A stretch of DNA of 64,000 nt from Ardenticatenaceae bacterium (GTDB lineage Bacteria; Chloroflexota; Anaerolineae; Promineifilales; Promineifilaceae). Both the position numbers and the translations under genes were made by a program. This document shows, piece after piece, positions 26,207 to 35,699 of this stretch (positions are counted from its first letter, which is position 1; every line of letters starts with the position of its first letter). Under the pieces are notes generated by a model. That model did no database searches and was not told the origin of the DNA. It was given only the letters and a program-made list of their open reading frames with translations. The stretch is from positions 1,426,001 to 1,490,000 of the forward strand of contig JACKBQ010000001.1 of NCBI GenBank assembly GCA_020634455.1. The letters run 5' to 3'.

Positions 26207-27538
26207 ATGAAAAAGATATTGTATCCCTTGCTAACAATGGCATTATTATTCGCTACCTTGCTTCTTGCAAACACAGGGTACGCAGACACAACTTCGTCAA
26301 TTGAACTGGCCGAAACATCTTCTTTATCAGGGGAAATGGTTTATTTTCGGTACGATCCAGAGAGGGAACCCGGTACGCGTGTTACACCACCAGCCAGCTT
26401 TTACCAAACGGCCGTACAAACCGCCAACATACAAATTAACTTCGTCGGAAGTTGGCCCGCTGCGGCCCAAAACGCGCTTACTTATGCCGCCAGCATCTGG
26501 GAATCCCAAATCACCTCAACCATTCCTATTGTTCTTGAAGCAGAATTTCTCAGCACGCTGCCATCCGGCGTATTGGGTGGCGCTGGCGCTGCTAATTACT
26601 ATCGGGATGCCGGCCTGCCTTACAGCACCAATACATGGTATCCGGTTGCTCTGGCCAACGCGCTTCTAAATACAGATTTGAATGGCAACACTCCAGAAAT
26701 TTATGCCGTCTTTAGCAGCACTTTCAACTGGTATTATGGCACAGATGGCAACACACCAGTTAGCCAGACCGATTTTGTCACGGTTGCCCTGCATGAACTT
26801 GGCCACGGCCTAGGGTTTTCCGACTCGACTGATGTCAGCGGCGGCATAGGCTCTTGGGGGCAAGGTTCTGGCTACCCCTTCATTTTTGACCGCTTTCTTA
26901 AAAATGGCTCGGGAGTTTCACTTGTGGATGGGTTTGCCAACAACTCCACCGCATTAGCTACGCAGCTTACCAGCGATAATGTTTATTTCGATGGACCATT
27001 TACCAACAGCACTAACGGCACTCCTGCTAAACTGTATGCTCCCAACCCTTACACCCCTGGTTCCAGCATCGCGCATTTAGACGAAACCTTCAATGGCACC
27101 GCCAACGCACTAATGACATACTCTTTAGGCTCGGGAGAAGCTATTCACAATCCTGGTTCGGTAACACTTGCTATCTTTCGAGATATAGGTTGGGGTCTAG
27201 CCGTTAACACTGCCCCCACCATGCTTGATCTGCCAAATGTTTTATTACAAACCGGCACTAGCAAAGACAACGCAATTGATTTATGGCTTTACACCTCCGA
27301 TACAACTGACGAGGATAGCAACCTCACATTTGCAATAACAGCTCAATCCGACCTCACTGCTGGCGCTTCGCTTGACAGTAACCGGTATGTTGATGTAAAT
27401 CCTACAAATTCTTCGTGGGTGGGTAGTTCGACTGTTACAGTTAGAGTGACAGATTCCGGTGGGTTAACCACACAAAAATCTTTTCAAATAATTTCTGGAG
27501 AAATTTCACACCTTTACCTCCCGTACCTTGTTCGTTAA
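26207..27538 (+). CDS. Secreted zinc metalloprotease (zincin) with C-terminal tail motif
   Basis: A 443-residue secreted protein. AAGGAGAG precedes the ATG, and residues 1-25 form a signal peptide. The catalytic zinc site HELGHGLGFSD (residues 196-206) is the metzincin-type HExxHxxGxxD. Residues about 330-430 look like a cadherin/Ig-type beta domain (DEDSNLTFAITAQ, STVTVRVTDSGGLT). The protein ends in HLYLPYLVR, a tail also seen, in variant form, on the 55079 protein and possibly a sorting signal. The gene is A+T-richer than its neighbours and has one octamer copy. Confidence 0.88.
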   Translation: MKKILYPLLTMALLFATLLLANTGYADTTSSIELAETSSLSGEMVYFRYDPEREPGTRVTPPASFYQTAVQTANIQINFVGSWPAAAQNALTYAASIWESQITSTIPIVLEAEFLSTLPSGVLGGAGAANYYRDAGLPYSTNTWYPVALANALLNTDLNGNTPEIYAVFSSTFNWYYGTDGNTPVSQTDFVTVALHELGHGLGFSDSTDVSGGIGSWGQGSGYPFIFDRFLKNGSGVSLVDGFANNSTALATQLTSDNVYFDGPFTNSTNGTPAKLYAPNPYTPGSSIAHLDETFNGTANALMTYSLGSGEAIHNPGSVTLAIFRDIGWGLAVNTAPTMLDLPNVLLQTGTSKDNAIDLWLYTSDTTDEDSNLTFAITAQSDLTAGASLDSNRYVDVNPTNSSWVGSSTVTVRVTDSGGLTTQKSFQIISGEISHLYLPYLVR

Positions 27539-27572
27539 TGGTGTGGCTTGTTTAGTTCGCTTTTTTTGAGTT

Positions 27573-28490
27573 TCACGCCTGCTTTTCTTGCCCCAGGCAG
27601 TGCAGCATAGCGCGAATTTGTTCGGCGTGGCCAGTGGTTTTGTAGTAGTCGTGGATGTTTTGCCAGGGTGCGGTGTTGGGAACGGCCGTTTCCCAGACAC
27701 AATCCACCAAAGCCAGCACATCTACATCCTCGCTCAACTCTGGCGAAAGCCCGCGTGCCAGCGCCGCCCGGCAAGCCGCCTCAATGGCGTCGAAGTAGGC
27801 GATATTGTCCAGCAGCAGCTGCCGCCCTGCCGTAACGGGCGCGTGGCAATATAGCACTGTTTTTGCCGGGAGCGCCGCCAACTTTGCCAACGACTGCCGC
27901 ATCTGCGGCAAGCCATCGGGCGTGCGGGCCATTGGGTACGGCAGTTCGGCAGCGTCAGCGGCCAGCAGGGTGGCAATTTCCGGGATGAAGAGCGAATAAT
28001 GGTCGTCGGTATGGCCGGGGGTAGGCAGCAATTCCAACGTCAGATCGCCACCATCAATCACAAAATTATCCTGAATGAGCATTGTCGGCGGCGTGAAAAC
28101 GACCTCACTGAACACCTCCGGTTCCAGCTCTTGCATTTTGGCCAGGTAGGTAATCGCTTCTTGCTGTTGGAACTTGGCGGGGCTCAGGTGGCTACCGATG
28201 ATGGGCGCGGGGTGAACGGCCGTTTCTCCTGCAAACAACTGGTTTCCCCAGGAATGATCATAATCGGCGTGGGTGTTGATGATGATGAGCTGACGGCCGT
28301 TTACCAGATATGGCCGCGCAAAATCCAGCATTTGTGCGGCCGTTTGCGGATTGATGACCGTGTCTACCAGCACCACAAAGCGCTCGGTGAGCACAATAAA
28401 TGTATCCACCAGACGGCCGTTGCGGCAAACGAGAATGCGCGCATCCCAGCCCTGGTTTTCGATTAATTGAAGTTCGTTTGTATGGGACAT
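27573..28490 (-). CDS. Metallo-beta-lactamase-fold hydrolase
   Basis: A 305-residue MBL enzyme with the motif INTHADYDHSWGNQ (HxDxDH-type, with Ala-Asp-Tyr), then PTPGHTDDHYSLFIPE and LLAADAAELPY for the other zinc ligands, and YCHAPVTAG. It is distinct from the 24294 enzyme. The substrate is unknown. I start at ATG 28490 (MSHTNELQL), since the upstream extension (PNYPITRLL...) is translated from the palindromic element. Convergent with the metalloprotease gene. Confidence 0.83.
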   Translation of the reverse strand: MSHTNELQLIENQGWDARILVCRNGRLVDTFIVLTERFVVLVDTVINPQTAAQMLDFARPYLVNGRQLIIINTHADYDHSWGNQLFAGETAVHPAPIIGSHLSPAKFQQQEAITYLAKMQELEPEVFSEVVFTPPTMLIQDNFVIDGGDLTLELLPTPGHTDDHYSLFIPEIATLLAADAAELPYPMARTPDGLPQMRQSLAKLAALPAKTVLYCHAPVTAGRQLLLDNIAYFDAIEAACRAALARGLSPELSEDVDVLALVDCVWETAVPNTAPWQNIHDYYKTTGHAEQIRAMLHCLGQEKQA

Positions 28491-28496
28491 AAGACG

Positions 28497-28560
28497 GTAA
28501 TTGAGTAATCGGGTAATCGGGTAATTAGGCAATTACGCAATTACCTAAATGGCCAATTAC
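28497..28560. repeat. GTAATTGAGTAATCGG palindromic element, copy 2
   Basis: GTAATTGAGTAATCGGGTAAT then CGGGTAATTAG is followed by CAATTACGCAATTACC and CCAATTAC. It fills the gap between the histidine kinase stop (28566) and the MBL start (28490). It matches 24231-24298 in unit sequence and layout, but not base for base. Confidence 0.85.
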
Positions 28561-28565
28561 GGTTT

Positions 28566-29816
28566 TTAAACAACGATTGGCAATGTAAACACAAATCGGC
28601 TGCCCACACCGTCCGGGCCAGGTTCCACCCAGATACGGCCGTTGTGTGCCTCCACCGCCAGTTTACAGTAAGACAAACCCAAGCCAAAGCCACGTGGACG
28701 AATGCCGCCGGTTTCTGCCTGAGTAAAGCGTTCAAAAATGCGCTCCCGTTCCACTGGTGACACGCCGGGGCCTGCGTCGGTGACGCTAACTTGCACCATA
28801 TTGTCGTGGCGAACGGCCGTAACCGTCAAAGCGCCACCTTTGGGCGAATATTTGATGGCATTGTCCACCAGATTGGTGAGCACACGCCGAATCTGGTTGG
28901 GGTCGGCCAGCACGGAAGGCAAATCCTCAGGGAAGTTTTGCGTCAGCGTCATCTCACGTTTGTTCAGCGCAAAAACATTGAGCATCAGCACCTCTTTCAT
29001 CAAAGCTGGCAAATTGGTGGGCTTGTAATTACCTAACGGCCGTCCCGCATCAATCTGGGCAATATCCAACAGCGAATCCACCAAATCCTGCATCCGCAAA
29101 TGGGACAATCGAGCAATTTCCAGCAGCTCACGATTTTCTGCCAAAATTTCTTGTGGCAGTACCAGTTCCAGCATGTTCAGGGCGCTAAACAAGTTGCCCA
29201 GCGGATTGCGCAAATCATGTACCACCAGTTCGCTTAGCTCCTGGCGACGCTGTTCCAGCTGGCGCAGCGCTTCATTTTCGGATTGCAATACCTCCACCTC
29301 GGCGCTGAGTTCGCGCCCGATGGCCGTATTCACCCGCGACATTTCCTCGGCAGCGCGTAACCGATTGCTCAAAATCTCCATCATGTTGGTGCTAAAACTA
29401 GAATCAATTTGTAGCAGTTCAAAGAAATCTTTGCGATAAATGCCCAGTAAGCGCACATCATCCAGCGCCACAATGGAAGCCGAACGGGGCTTGTTGTCAA
29501 TGAGCGACATCTCGCCAACCACTTCACCAGGGCCACGATAATTGACACTGGCTGGATTATTAAAATTGCCCTGTACCACGGCCACACGCCCAGACCAGAT
29601 CAGGAACGCAATATCGCCATATTGCCCTTCGTGTACCACAATTTCACCGGGGCTGAAACGCTGCTCCACCATCACCTGGTCCAATACTTTGCGATCTAGC
29701 GAAGAAAGCAAGCTGACGACGGTGGAGCCTGCGGCCGTTTCTGACGGATCAATCGGCGTGGGTTGGGCTGCAAGAATCACCGCGAATTGTGCTTGTGATA
29801 ATTTTTCTGGTTTCAT
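28566..29816 (-). CDS. Sensor histidine kinase with cyclic-nucleotide-binding domain
   Basis: A 416-residue kinase. Residues about 45-150 are a cNMP-binding/CRP-type beta-roll (GEIVVHEGQYGDIAFLIWSG, VVGEMSLIDNKPRSASIVA). A coiled coil (about 165-200) leads to HisKA with LVVHDLRNPLGNLFS, and HATPase_c follows with RRVLTNLVDNAIKYSPKGG, DAGPGVSPVE and GFGLGLSYCKLA. No transmembrane helix is seen. The start ATG 29816 overlaps the stop of grpB by ATGA. The cNMP ligand could link it to cyclic-nucleotide signalling, but the phosphate/Arg residues were not verified. Confidence 0.9.
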   Translation of the reverse strand: MKPEKLSQAQFAVILAAQPTPIDPSETAAGSTVVSLLSSLDRKVLDQVMVEQRFSPGEIVVHEGQYGDIAFLIWSGRVAVVQGNFNNPASVNYRGPGEVVGEMSLIDNKPRSASIVALDDVRLLGIYRKDFFELLQIDSSFSTNMMEILSNRLRAAEEMSRVNTAIGRELSAEVEVLQSENEALRQLEQRRQELSELVVHDLRNPLGNLFSALNMLELVLPQEILAENRELLEIARLSHLRMQDLVDSLLDIAQIDAGRPLGNYKPTNLPALMKEVLMLNVFALNKREMTLTQNFPEDLPSVLADPNQIRRVLTNLVDNAIKYSPKGGALTVTAVRHDNMVQVSVTDAGPGVSPVERERIFERFTQAETGGIRPRGFGLGLSYCKLAVEAHNGRIWVEPGPDGVGSRFVFTLPIVV

Positions 29817-30346
29817 AACAATTCCGCCTGTGTCTGACGCCACTGCTGCGCCTTGAGACCAATCGTTTGGATAAATCCAGTTTTACTTTCGGTGTACGTA
29901 GCCGGATCAGAAAAATGTTGCTGCGCCAAACGCTCCTTGAGCTGACTGTACCTTACAGCTTCAGCGGGGTGATGACACAAATAGTCACGAAAGTTCAGAT
30001 GTTGAGCGATTGCAGAATGTTTTGCGGCGTAAACGTGGATGTGGTGCGTGTGGTGTTCATCACTCCCCTTGCGAAAATAATGCCGACCGGGAATGCCGTT
30101 CTCACCTTTGCTAATGTAGCCCAGATTGACCATTGGCTGAATGAGGTCATTTACGGCCGTAATCTCCGTCACCTCAATCAAAATATCGAGAATCGGTTTG
30201 GCTTTAATGCCGGGAATAGCGGTGCTGCCGATGTGGTGGATGGCTACCAGAATGGGTTGAAAGACGGCCGTTAACGTTGCCGCCTCTGTTTTGTACTGCT
30301 CACGCCAGGATGGGTCGTGTGAGGTAAGAATAACTTTTCTGCCCAT
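29813..30346 (-). CDS. GrpB family nucleotidyltransferase-like protein (UPF0157)
   Basis: A 177-residue GrpB/UPF0157 protein. The family motif is HHIGSTAIPGIKAKPILDILIE, with the conserved GS and acidic DxxI, followed by GYISKGENGIPGRHYFRKG and the His-rich HHTHHIHVY. It is a nucleotidyltransferase-fold protein of uncertain substrate. ATG 30346 is preferred to 30391, because the family starts near this point. The stop overlaps the next gene's start (ATGA), so they are co-translated. Confidence 0.85.
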   Translation of the reverse strand: MGRKVILTSHDPSWREQYKTEAATLTAVFQPILVAIHHIGSTAIPGIKAKPILDILIEVTEITAVNDLIQPMVNLGYISKGENGIPGRHYFRKGSDEHHTHHIHVYAAKHSAIAQHLNFRDYLCHHPAEAVRYSQLKERLAQQHFSDPATYTESKTGFIQTIGLKAQQWRQTQAELL

Positions 30347-30434
30347 GTTATGTATGGCCGTAATTATGCCGCACTTTCCACCATGACGCACCCCAACCCT
30401 ATCTTAAATCAGTTTGTTTGCAATATTTATGATA

Positions 30435-33400
30435 TTATGAAAACCTTGCCTGATAAAGATCAACTATCTTACAATGAACCTCCACTACGGTCACAAAAGC
30501 ATTGGCAACTTGAGAATTCTTAAAAGTTGTAACATGAGACATTAAGTTATCATAAGCATGTTCAAGAACGACCCCAGCTCGAGGGTCTCCCACTGCATTT
30601 AAAACATCATAAATAATAAGATAAACTCGAAACGGTTCCGTCATTCCATCAACAGTATGTGTTTCAAGATACTCCAGAATCTTTTCAACTTCATTTTTAG
30701 CCTCATCAATCTTTCCTAACAATAACAACGCCTGAGCCAAACCCGCTTGACTTTCATAAGCAAGACTCAATTGGTCAATAGACAACAAGGTTTGTATCCC
30801 ATTCTCATATGCGTCTCTTGCCGCTTCAACTTTACCTAGACCGAGCAATGCATGACCTAATCGTGTAAACGCAACCCCCTCTGTCGGACGATAATTTAAT
30901 TCCTGAGCAAGTTTCAAACCATCTTCACAATAGATTACGGCCAGTTCATTTTGATTTTGTAAATGAAAAAGCTGACCCAAATTACACAAACCCAGACTCT
31001 CGCCCCATTTGTCCCCTGTTTGCCTCATAATACGCAATGATTCTTCAAAATAACGTTGAGCGTCAAAATAATTCACTTGACGCCAAGCAACCATGCCTAA
31101 ATTGTTATACATGCCCCCGACCTGACGTATATCCCCGATATCTTTATATAGAGCCAAGGCATTTTCGCAATGAATCTTTGCCGAATTGAAATCACCCTTG
31201 AATATTGCGATACCCCCGAACCAACGTGCACATTCAGCATCAAGCCGTGTAAGATTATTCGATTTGGCAATAAGATGTGCCTCTTCCAAAATTGGTAATG
31301 CTTTCTCAAAGGCATTCAACCGAAAATAAACTTGGCCACTAACAATCAAACCATTTGCTTTGAACCGCTCAGACCCAATCTGCTCGCCCAGAGCAATAAC
31401 CAAATTGGCATATCGCAAAGCCTCCTCAAATTGATTTGTTCGAAGATAGTAATTTGTGTATCGAAGATAAACTTGCGTAAGCTTGGTATCATCACCGAGT
31501 TTCTTAGCTAAATCAAGTAACTGATTTAAATCTTCATACTGAGAATGGGCATCACCGATGATGTGATAAACACCCTCTCTGGCCAACAAAAGAGCATATC
31601 TCGTGAGTACATCATCACCAGGGCATATTTCGAGCGCCCGGCTGAAATAGTTGATTGCCTCCGCATTCGCAAATTGAGCCGCCGCCTTTTCCCCAGCATG
31701 ATGCAAATAATGGAGTGCCTCCTTCAACTCTTCTGCCAACAAAAGATGCTCAGCTACCAAACCAGTAAATTCATTTAGTCGCTCGGCATTGTGATCTAAC
31801 AACCAGTCGGCAACTTGGCGATGATACGAGAGCCGCGCTTTCTTCAAAATTGTTTGGTAAGTAATGTCCCTCAGTATGGCATGCTTAAACGTAAATTCAT
31901 TTGTATCGTGAAATGCAGAACTATCTCTTTGAAAAATAAATTCTTTTAAACGCAGTTCCTTTAACGACTTATTCAAATCTGCATTAGATTTTTCATGATG
32001 CGTCAGCGTATAAAGCGTATCATCCCAAAAAACGCGACCAATCACAGAAGCCTTTTGCAAATCAGCCAAAATTGTCGGTTCTAAGCTATCAAGACGAGCC
32101 TGAATGATCCCAGTTAAGGTAGAAGGTACTCTTAAATTATCAAGCTGAGTTTGTGCGATTGTCCATTCGTCTGCTTTTATATTGATGATGCCATCCTCCA
32201 AAAGCATACGCACCAACTCTTCGATTACAAAAGGATTACCTTCTGCCTTGTCAGTGATTAACTGTTTTAACTCTATCGGAATCTCTCTCAAGTTCCGCAA
32301 TGCCGAAGTGATTAAGCGCTGGCTGTTACGTTCTGAAAGGGGCGATAAAGATAGATTGGTATGAAATGATTGCCCCTCACCCCAATGGGGACGCCTTTGA
32401 AAAAGAGATGGACGCGCAGTGCATAAGAGAAGAGCGCAATGCTCGCCCATTGCCTTGGGCAGCGTAGAAAAAAAATCCAGTGAGCTTTCGTCAGCCCATT
32501 GGATATCCTCCAAAATAACAAAATTTGGAAACGAGAGAGAGGCAAGCTTGAAATATTCAATCATATAATCTTGCGCTCTATGTTTGAGCTGTTTGGCATC
32601 ACCTCGTACTGAAAATATATTTTCCGACGCTGTTGTCTCTGTCAGGCTGGGATTCTCCAAAAATGCCACTCCATCCAAATATGGGCTATTGCCAAAATCG
32701 AACCCGATTAATTGTCCTATAAAGTGCGCTTTCATCCGACCTTGGGGCCCTTCACCTAACACCTCTTGTATACCTTTTTCAAACTTCTCATGTAACACAG
32801 GATTGGGATCGTTGTCTTTTATTTCAAAGCGAAAGCTAAAAAGGTCGCGTATAAGAATATAAGGAAGGTTCTGCAATTCCTGAGTTGCGCGGCCAGCAAA
32901 GAAATATACGTGATCAGGTTGCAAGTCTACCCAATTAACGAACTCTCCTAAGAGACGTGACTTTCCAATTCCGGCATCACCAATTATAGTCACCATTCTC
33001 CCATCTTTGTCCTGAACCACCCCTTGATAGGCTTCCTGCAACTGCTGTAGCTCATAATTACGACCGATCAAAGGAATATCAATACCCTCAATTCCTCTAT
33101 TTAACAGACGAAATGACCTCGGCTTCGCTTGCAAAATCGAAAATGTTTTTATTGGCTCTGGTAATCCTTCAAGAATGATTTCTTCCGCCTCTTGCGCATC
33201 AAAAACCCCACGAACGTGCCGAAATGTTTGATAAGTCACAATCAGGGTATTCGTGGGTATTTTTTTAATGAGGCCAGCCAGCAAATGAGTTGTTGGATTA
33301 TTAAGGAGTTGCGATGAATCCACTTGATTATCAATGACAATGGTTCCTGTATTAATCGCTAGCTTGACTCTAAATTGCTTAATCGCCCACTGCTCAGTCA

Positions 33401-34688
33401 GGTGCCTCTCATGCTCTCTAGCCGCTTGCAAAATGCGTAAACCGGCATGAATAGCTCGCTCTGTGTCATTTTCACGCGAAAAAGGAATGCCAAAAACGGC
33501 CGTTAACACGTAACCAGAATATTCAACCTGTACGCCACCGTATTGCCTAAATATTAAATCGATCTGCTTAAGAAAGTTGGCAAAAATAAGAGGGAAATCT
33601 TCCGGATCACATTGTTGACTAATAGAAACAGCATCAGCAAATCCGACCATTATCACTGCCACCAATTTTTTCCGGGCTGTATTGAAGGAGGAAGTTTCTA
33701 ACTCAGATAGCAACTTCTTTAAGGGCAAGATACCTGCTTCAACAACGGAATTACCTAATATTGCCCTTTGCTCCTCCAACGCAGCAATTGCCTTAAGAAT
33801 ATTTTTCTTCTCTTCATTAGGTTCAATTTCTAATTTTGTTTGATATCGATTGATTTCTTCGGATTGAAATGAACCCTCTTTTAAATCAGAGAGCATCTCT
33901 TCGATGCGCTGGTATCTTTTGGCAGGCTCCTTGGCCATTGCCTTTAAAATTACGTTTTCCAGCCATTGCGGTATTGATGGATTTAGACTGCGAGGAAAAG
34001 GCGGAGGTTCACTAATATGTTGCATTATCAGCCCAATCGGTGAATCCATTAAATATGGTTTTCGACCCACCAGCATCTCAAAAAGAATGACTCCTAACGA
34101 ATAGATGTCTATTCTGGGATCCTCTGACTCGCCAACACATTGTTCAGGAGCCATATAGGCAGGTGTCCCCATAAGGCTACCACTCGCTGTAAGATCAGAG
34201 CCTGAAAGGACTTTGACCAGTCCAAAATCCATGAGAACTACCCGACCATCTTGGCCCACCATCACATTGGCGGGCTTTACATCACGGTGAATCATTTGTT
34301 GTTCATGCGCATAAGATAACGCTCTACCAACACCGTGCACCAAATGAACGCTATGCTCCAAAGAAAGAATTGGTTTGCCTTCAATATTTCCTTGAAGCAT
34401 TTCTTTTAAACTCTGTCCCTGAACATACTCCATAACCATATAAAATCGATTTTCATGTAGATCAAAATCATAAACCTGAACAATGTTTTGGTGATTTAGG
34501 CGTGCAACTCCTTGTGCTTCCCTTTGAAATCGTTCTAGATTGTTTTTTTCGCCAGCCAAAAAGGCGTGCAACAGCTTAATAGCAACATAGCGATTTAGCT
34601 GCGGGTGAGTAGCCTTATAAACTTCTGCCATTCCACCAACACCTAGTTGACTAATTATTTCGTACTTACCAATCCGCGATCCAATCAT
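30435..34688 (-). CDS. Ser/Thr kinase - cyclase-like - AAA ATPase - TPR regulator, 1417 aa
   Basis: A very large multidomain protein. Residues 8-265 are a Ser/Thr kinase (LGVGGMAEVY, Lys38, HRDVKPAN with Asp136, DFG 154-156, GTPAYMAPE). Residues 341-520 resemble a class III adenylate/guanylate cyclase, but one metal Asp is kept (Asp352) while the second is Tyr393 (GYV instead of GD), so catalysis is unlikely. Walker A is at 570-577 (GDAGIGKS) and Walker B is in FVILEDIQWADESS. The C-terminal 500 residues are TPR repeats. The gene is visibly A+T-rich and holds only one octamer, unlike both flanks, suggesting recent transfer. Confidence 0.92.
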   Translation of the reverse strand: MIGSRIGKYEIISQLGVGGMAEVYKATHPQLNRYVAIKLLHAFLAGEKNNLERFQREAQGVARLNHQNIVQVYDFDLHENRFYMVMEYVQGQSLKEMLQGNIEGKPILSLEHSVHLVHGVGRALSYAHEQQMIHRDVKPANVMVGQDGRVVLMDFGLVKVLSGSDLTASGSLMGTPAYMAPEQCVGESEDPRIDIYSLGVILFEMLVGRKPYLMDSPIGLIMQHISEPPPFPRSLNPSIPQWLENVILKAMAKEPAKRYQRIEEMLSDLKEGSFQSEEINRYQTKLEIEPNEEKKNILKAIAALEEQRAILGNSVVEAGILPLKKLLSELETSSFNTARKKLVAVIMVGFADAVSISQQCDPEDFPLIFANFLKQIDLIFRQYGGVQVEYSGYVLTAVFGIPFSRENDTERAIHAGLRILQAAREHERHLTEQWAIKQFRVKLAINTGTIVIDNQVDSSQLLNNPTTHLLAGLIKKIPTNTLIVTYQTFRHVRGVFDAQEAEEIILEGLPEPIKTFSILQAKPRSFRLLNRGIEGIDIPLIGRNYELQQLQEAYQGVVQDKDGRMVTIIGDAGIGKSRLLGEFVNWVDLQPDHVYFFAGRATQELQNLPYILIRDLFSFRFEIKDNDPNPVLHEKFEKGIQEVLGEGPQGRMKAHFIGQLIGFDFGNSPYLDGVAFLENPSLTETTASENIFSVRGDAKQLKHRAQDYMIEYFKLASLSFPNFVILEDIQWADESSLDFFSTLPKAMGEHCALLLCTARPSLFQRRPHWGEGQSFHTNLSLSPLSERNSQRLITSALRNLREIPIELKQLITDKAEGNPFVIEELVRMLLEDGIINIKADEWTIAQTQLDNLRVPSTLTGIIQARLDSLEPTILADLQKASVIGRVFWDDTLYTLTHHEKSNADLNKSLKELRLKEFIFQRDSSAFHDTNEFTFKHAILRDITYQTILKKARLSYHRQVADWLLDHNAERLNEFTGLVAEHLLLAEELKEALHYLHHAGEKAAAQFANAEAINYFSRALEICPGDDVLTRYALLLAREGVYHIIGDAHSQYEDLNQLLDLAKKLGDDTKLTQVYLRYTNYYLRTNQFEEALRYANLVIALGEQIGSERFKANGLIVSGQVYFRLNAFEKALPILEEAHLIAKSNNLTRLDAECARWFGGIAIFKGDFNSAKIHCENALALYKDIGDIRQVGGMYNNLGMVAWRQVNYFDAQRYFEESLRIMRQTGDKWGESLGLCNLGQLFHLQNQNELAVIYCEDGLKLAQELNYRPTEGVAFTRLGHALLGLGKVEAARDAYENGIQTLLSIDQLSLAYESQAGLAQALLLLGKIDEAKNEVEKILEYLETHTVDGMTEPFRVYLIIYDVLNAVGDPRAGVVLEHAYDNLMSHVTTFKNSQVANAFVTVVEVHCKIVDLYQARFS

Positions 34689-34848
34689 CAGGTACCTGCA
34701 CCTATTTTTTATTTAGCATGGTAGAGCAATAAACGGGAACTTTTAAGAATACTATAACAAATTTCACCAAGGCAATAAATGAACAAGCTGGCTTCTCTCA
34801 TAGCTTGGCATAAATAATCATAAACTGGCGTGCATACAAAATCTCAAT

Positions 34849-35688
34849 CTAAGGCTCAAAACCGCTGAATGGTGCTGGCGCATTGTCGTGGTCTTCAATT
34901 TCCCACGTTTTGCGCCAGAGCGAGCTGGCCCCATCAATGCGGATAGACTCGCCGCTGATGTAGTTGGCCCCCGGTGAGAGCAAAAAGACAATGACAGCGG
35001 CCGTTTCGCTTTCCGTCCCCATGCGCTTGTAGGGAATATCCTTCACCACCGTCTGAATAAACGCTTTGGCCACGTCCGGGTAATTGTCCAGCCCGCTTGA
35101 TTCGATGAGGCCGGGAGCCACCGCGTTGATCCGCACCCCAGAGCGCGCCCACTCCACCGCCAGCGTTTTGGTAAGGTTATCAATCCCTGCCCGCGCCGCC
35201 GCGGAATGCGCCATCCCCGGAAAGCCACGCCAATTTTCCATCAGCATGTTTACAATCACGCCGCCATTGTTGCGCATGTGCTGGTTGTACACCTCACGGC
35301 ACATCAAAAAGGTACCGGTGAGATTGGTTTCTACCACGGCATGAAACCCTTTTTTGCTGATAAATTCAGCCGGGCTCAAAAATTGCCCCCCGGCATTGTT
35401 CACCAATCCATGAATATGGCCCCGCGCCGCCAAGACATCGGCAAACAGCGCCTGCACCTGCGCCTCCTCACGGATGTTGCAGGTGAACATGCTGGATTCG
35501 CCCCCTAGTTGAGCGATTTCTTGGGAAACGGCCGTTAACTTTTCCACCGTCCGCCCCACCAGCACCACATGCGCCCCCAGGCTGGCCAACTCAATCGCTG
35601 TCGCCCGGCCAATACCGCTGCCGCCACCCGTCACGATGATGGTTTGTCCGGCAAACAAATCGTCTCTAAAAATGGATCGGTAATTCAT
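34849..35688 (-). CDS. Enoyl-CoA reductase-like SDR (PECR/DECR type)
   Basis: A 279-residue SDR. The Rossmann motif TGGGSGIGRATAIELASLG is at about 21-39 and NNAGGQFLSPAEF follows. The usual Tyr-x-x-x-Lys is missing: the region reads AHSAAARAGIDNLTKTLAVEWA, as in peroxisomal trans-2-enoyl-CoA reductase and 2,4-dienoyl-CoA reductase. The enzyme therefore probably reduces the double bond of an enoyl-CoA rather than a carbonyl. It fits the acyl-CoA cluster that follows downstream. The 160-bp upstream gap also faces the kinase gene; the promoter was not resolved. Confidence 0.85.
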   Translation of the reverse strand: MNYRSIFRDDLFAGQTIIVTGGGSGIGRATAIELASLGAHVVLVGRTVEKLTAVSQEIAQLGGESSMFTCNIREEAQVQALFADVLAARGHIHGLVNNAGGQFLSPAEFISKKGFHAVVETNLTGTFLMCREVYNQHMRNNGGVIVNMLMENWRGFPGMAHSAAARAGIDNLTKTLAVEWARSGVRINAVAPGLIESSGLDNYPDVAKAFIQTVVKDIPYKRMGTESETAAVIVFLLSPGANYISGESIRIDGASSLWRKTWEIEDHDNAPAPFSGFEP

Positions 35689-35699
35689 AAACTTGTCTC

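Noticed and set aside
26080..26304. A 74-codon plus-strand frame across the metalloprotease start
   Set aside because: Overlaps the signal peptide of a clear secreted protease in another frame; peptide looks random.
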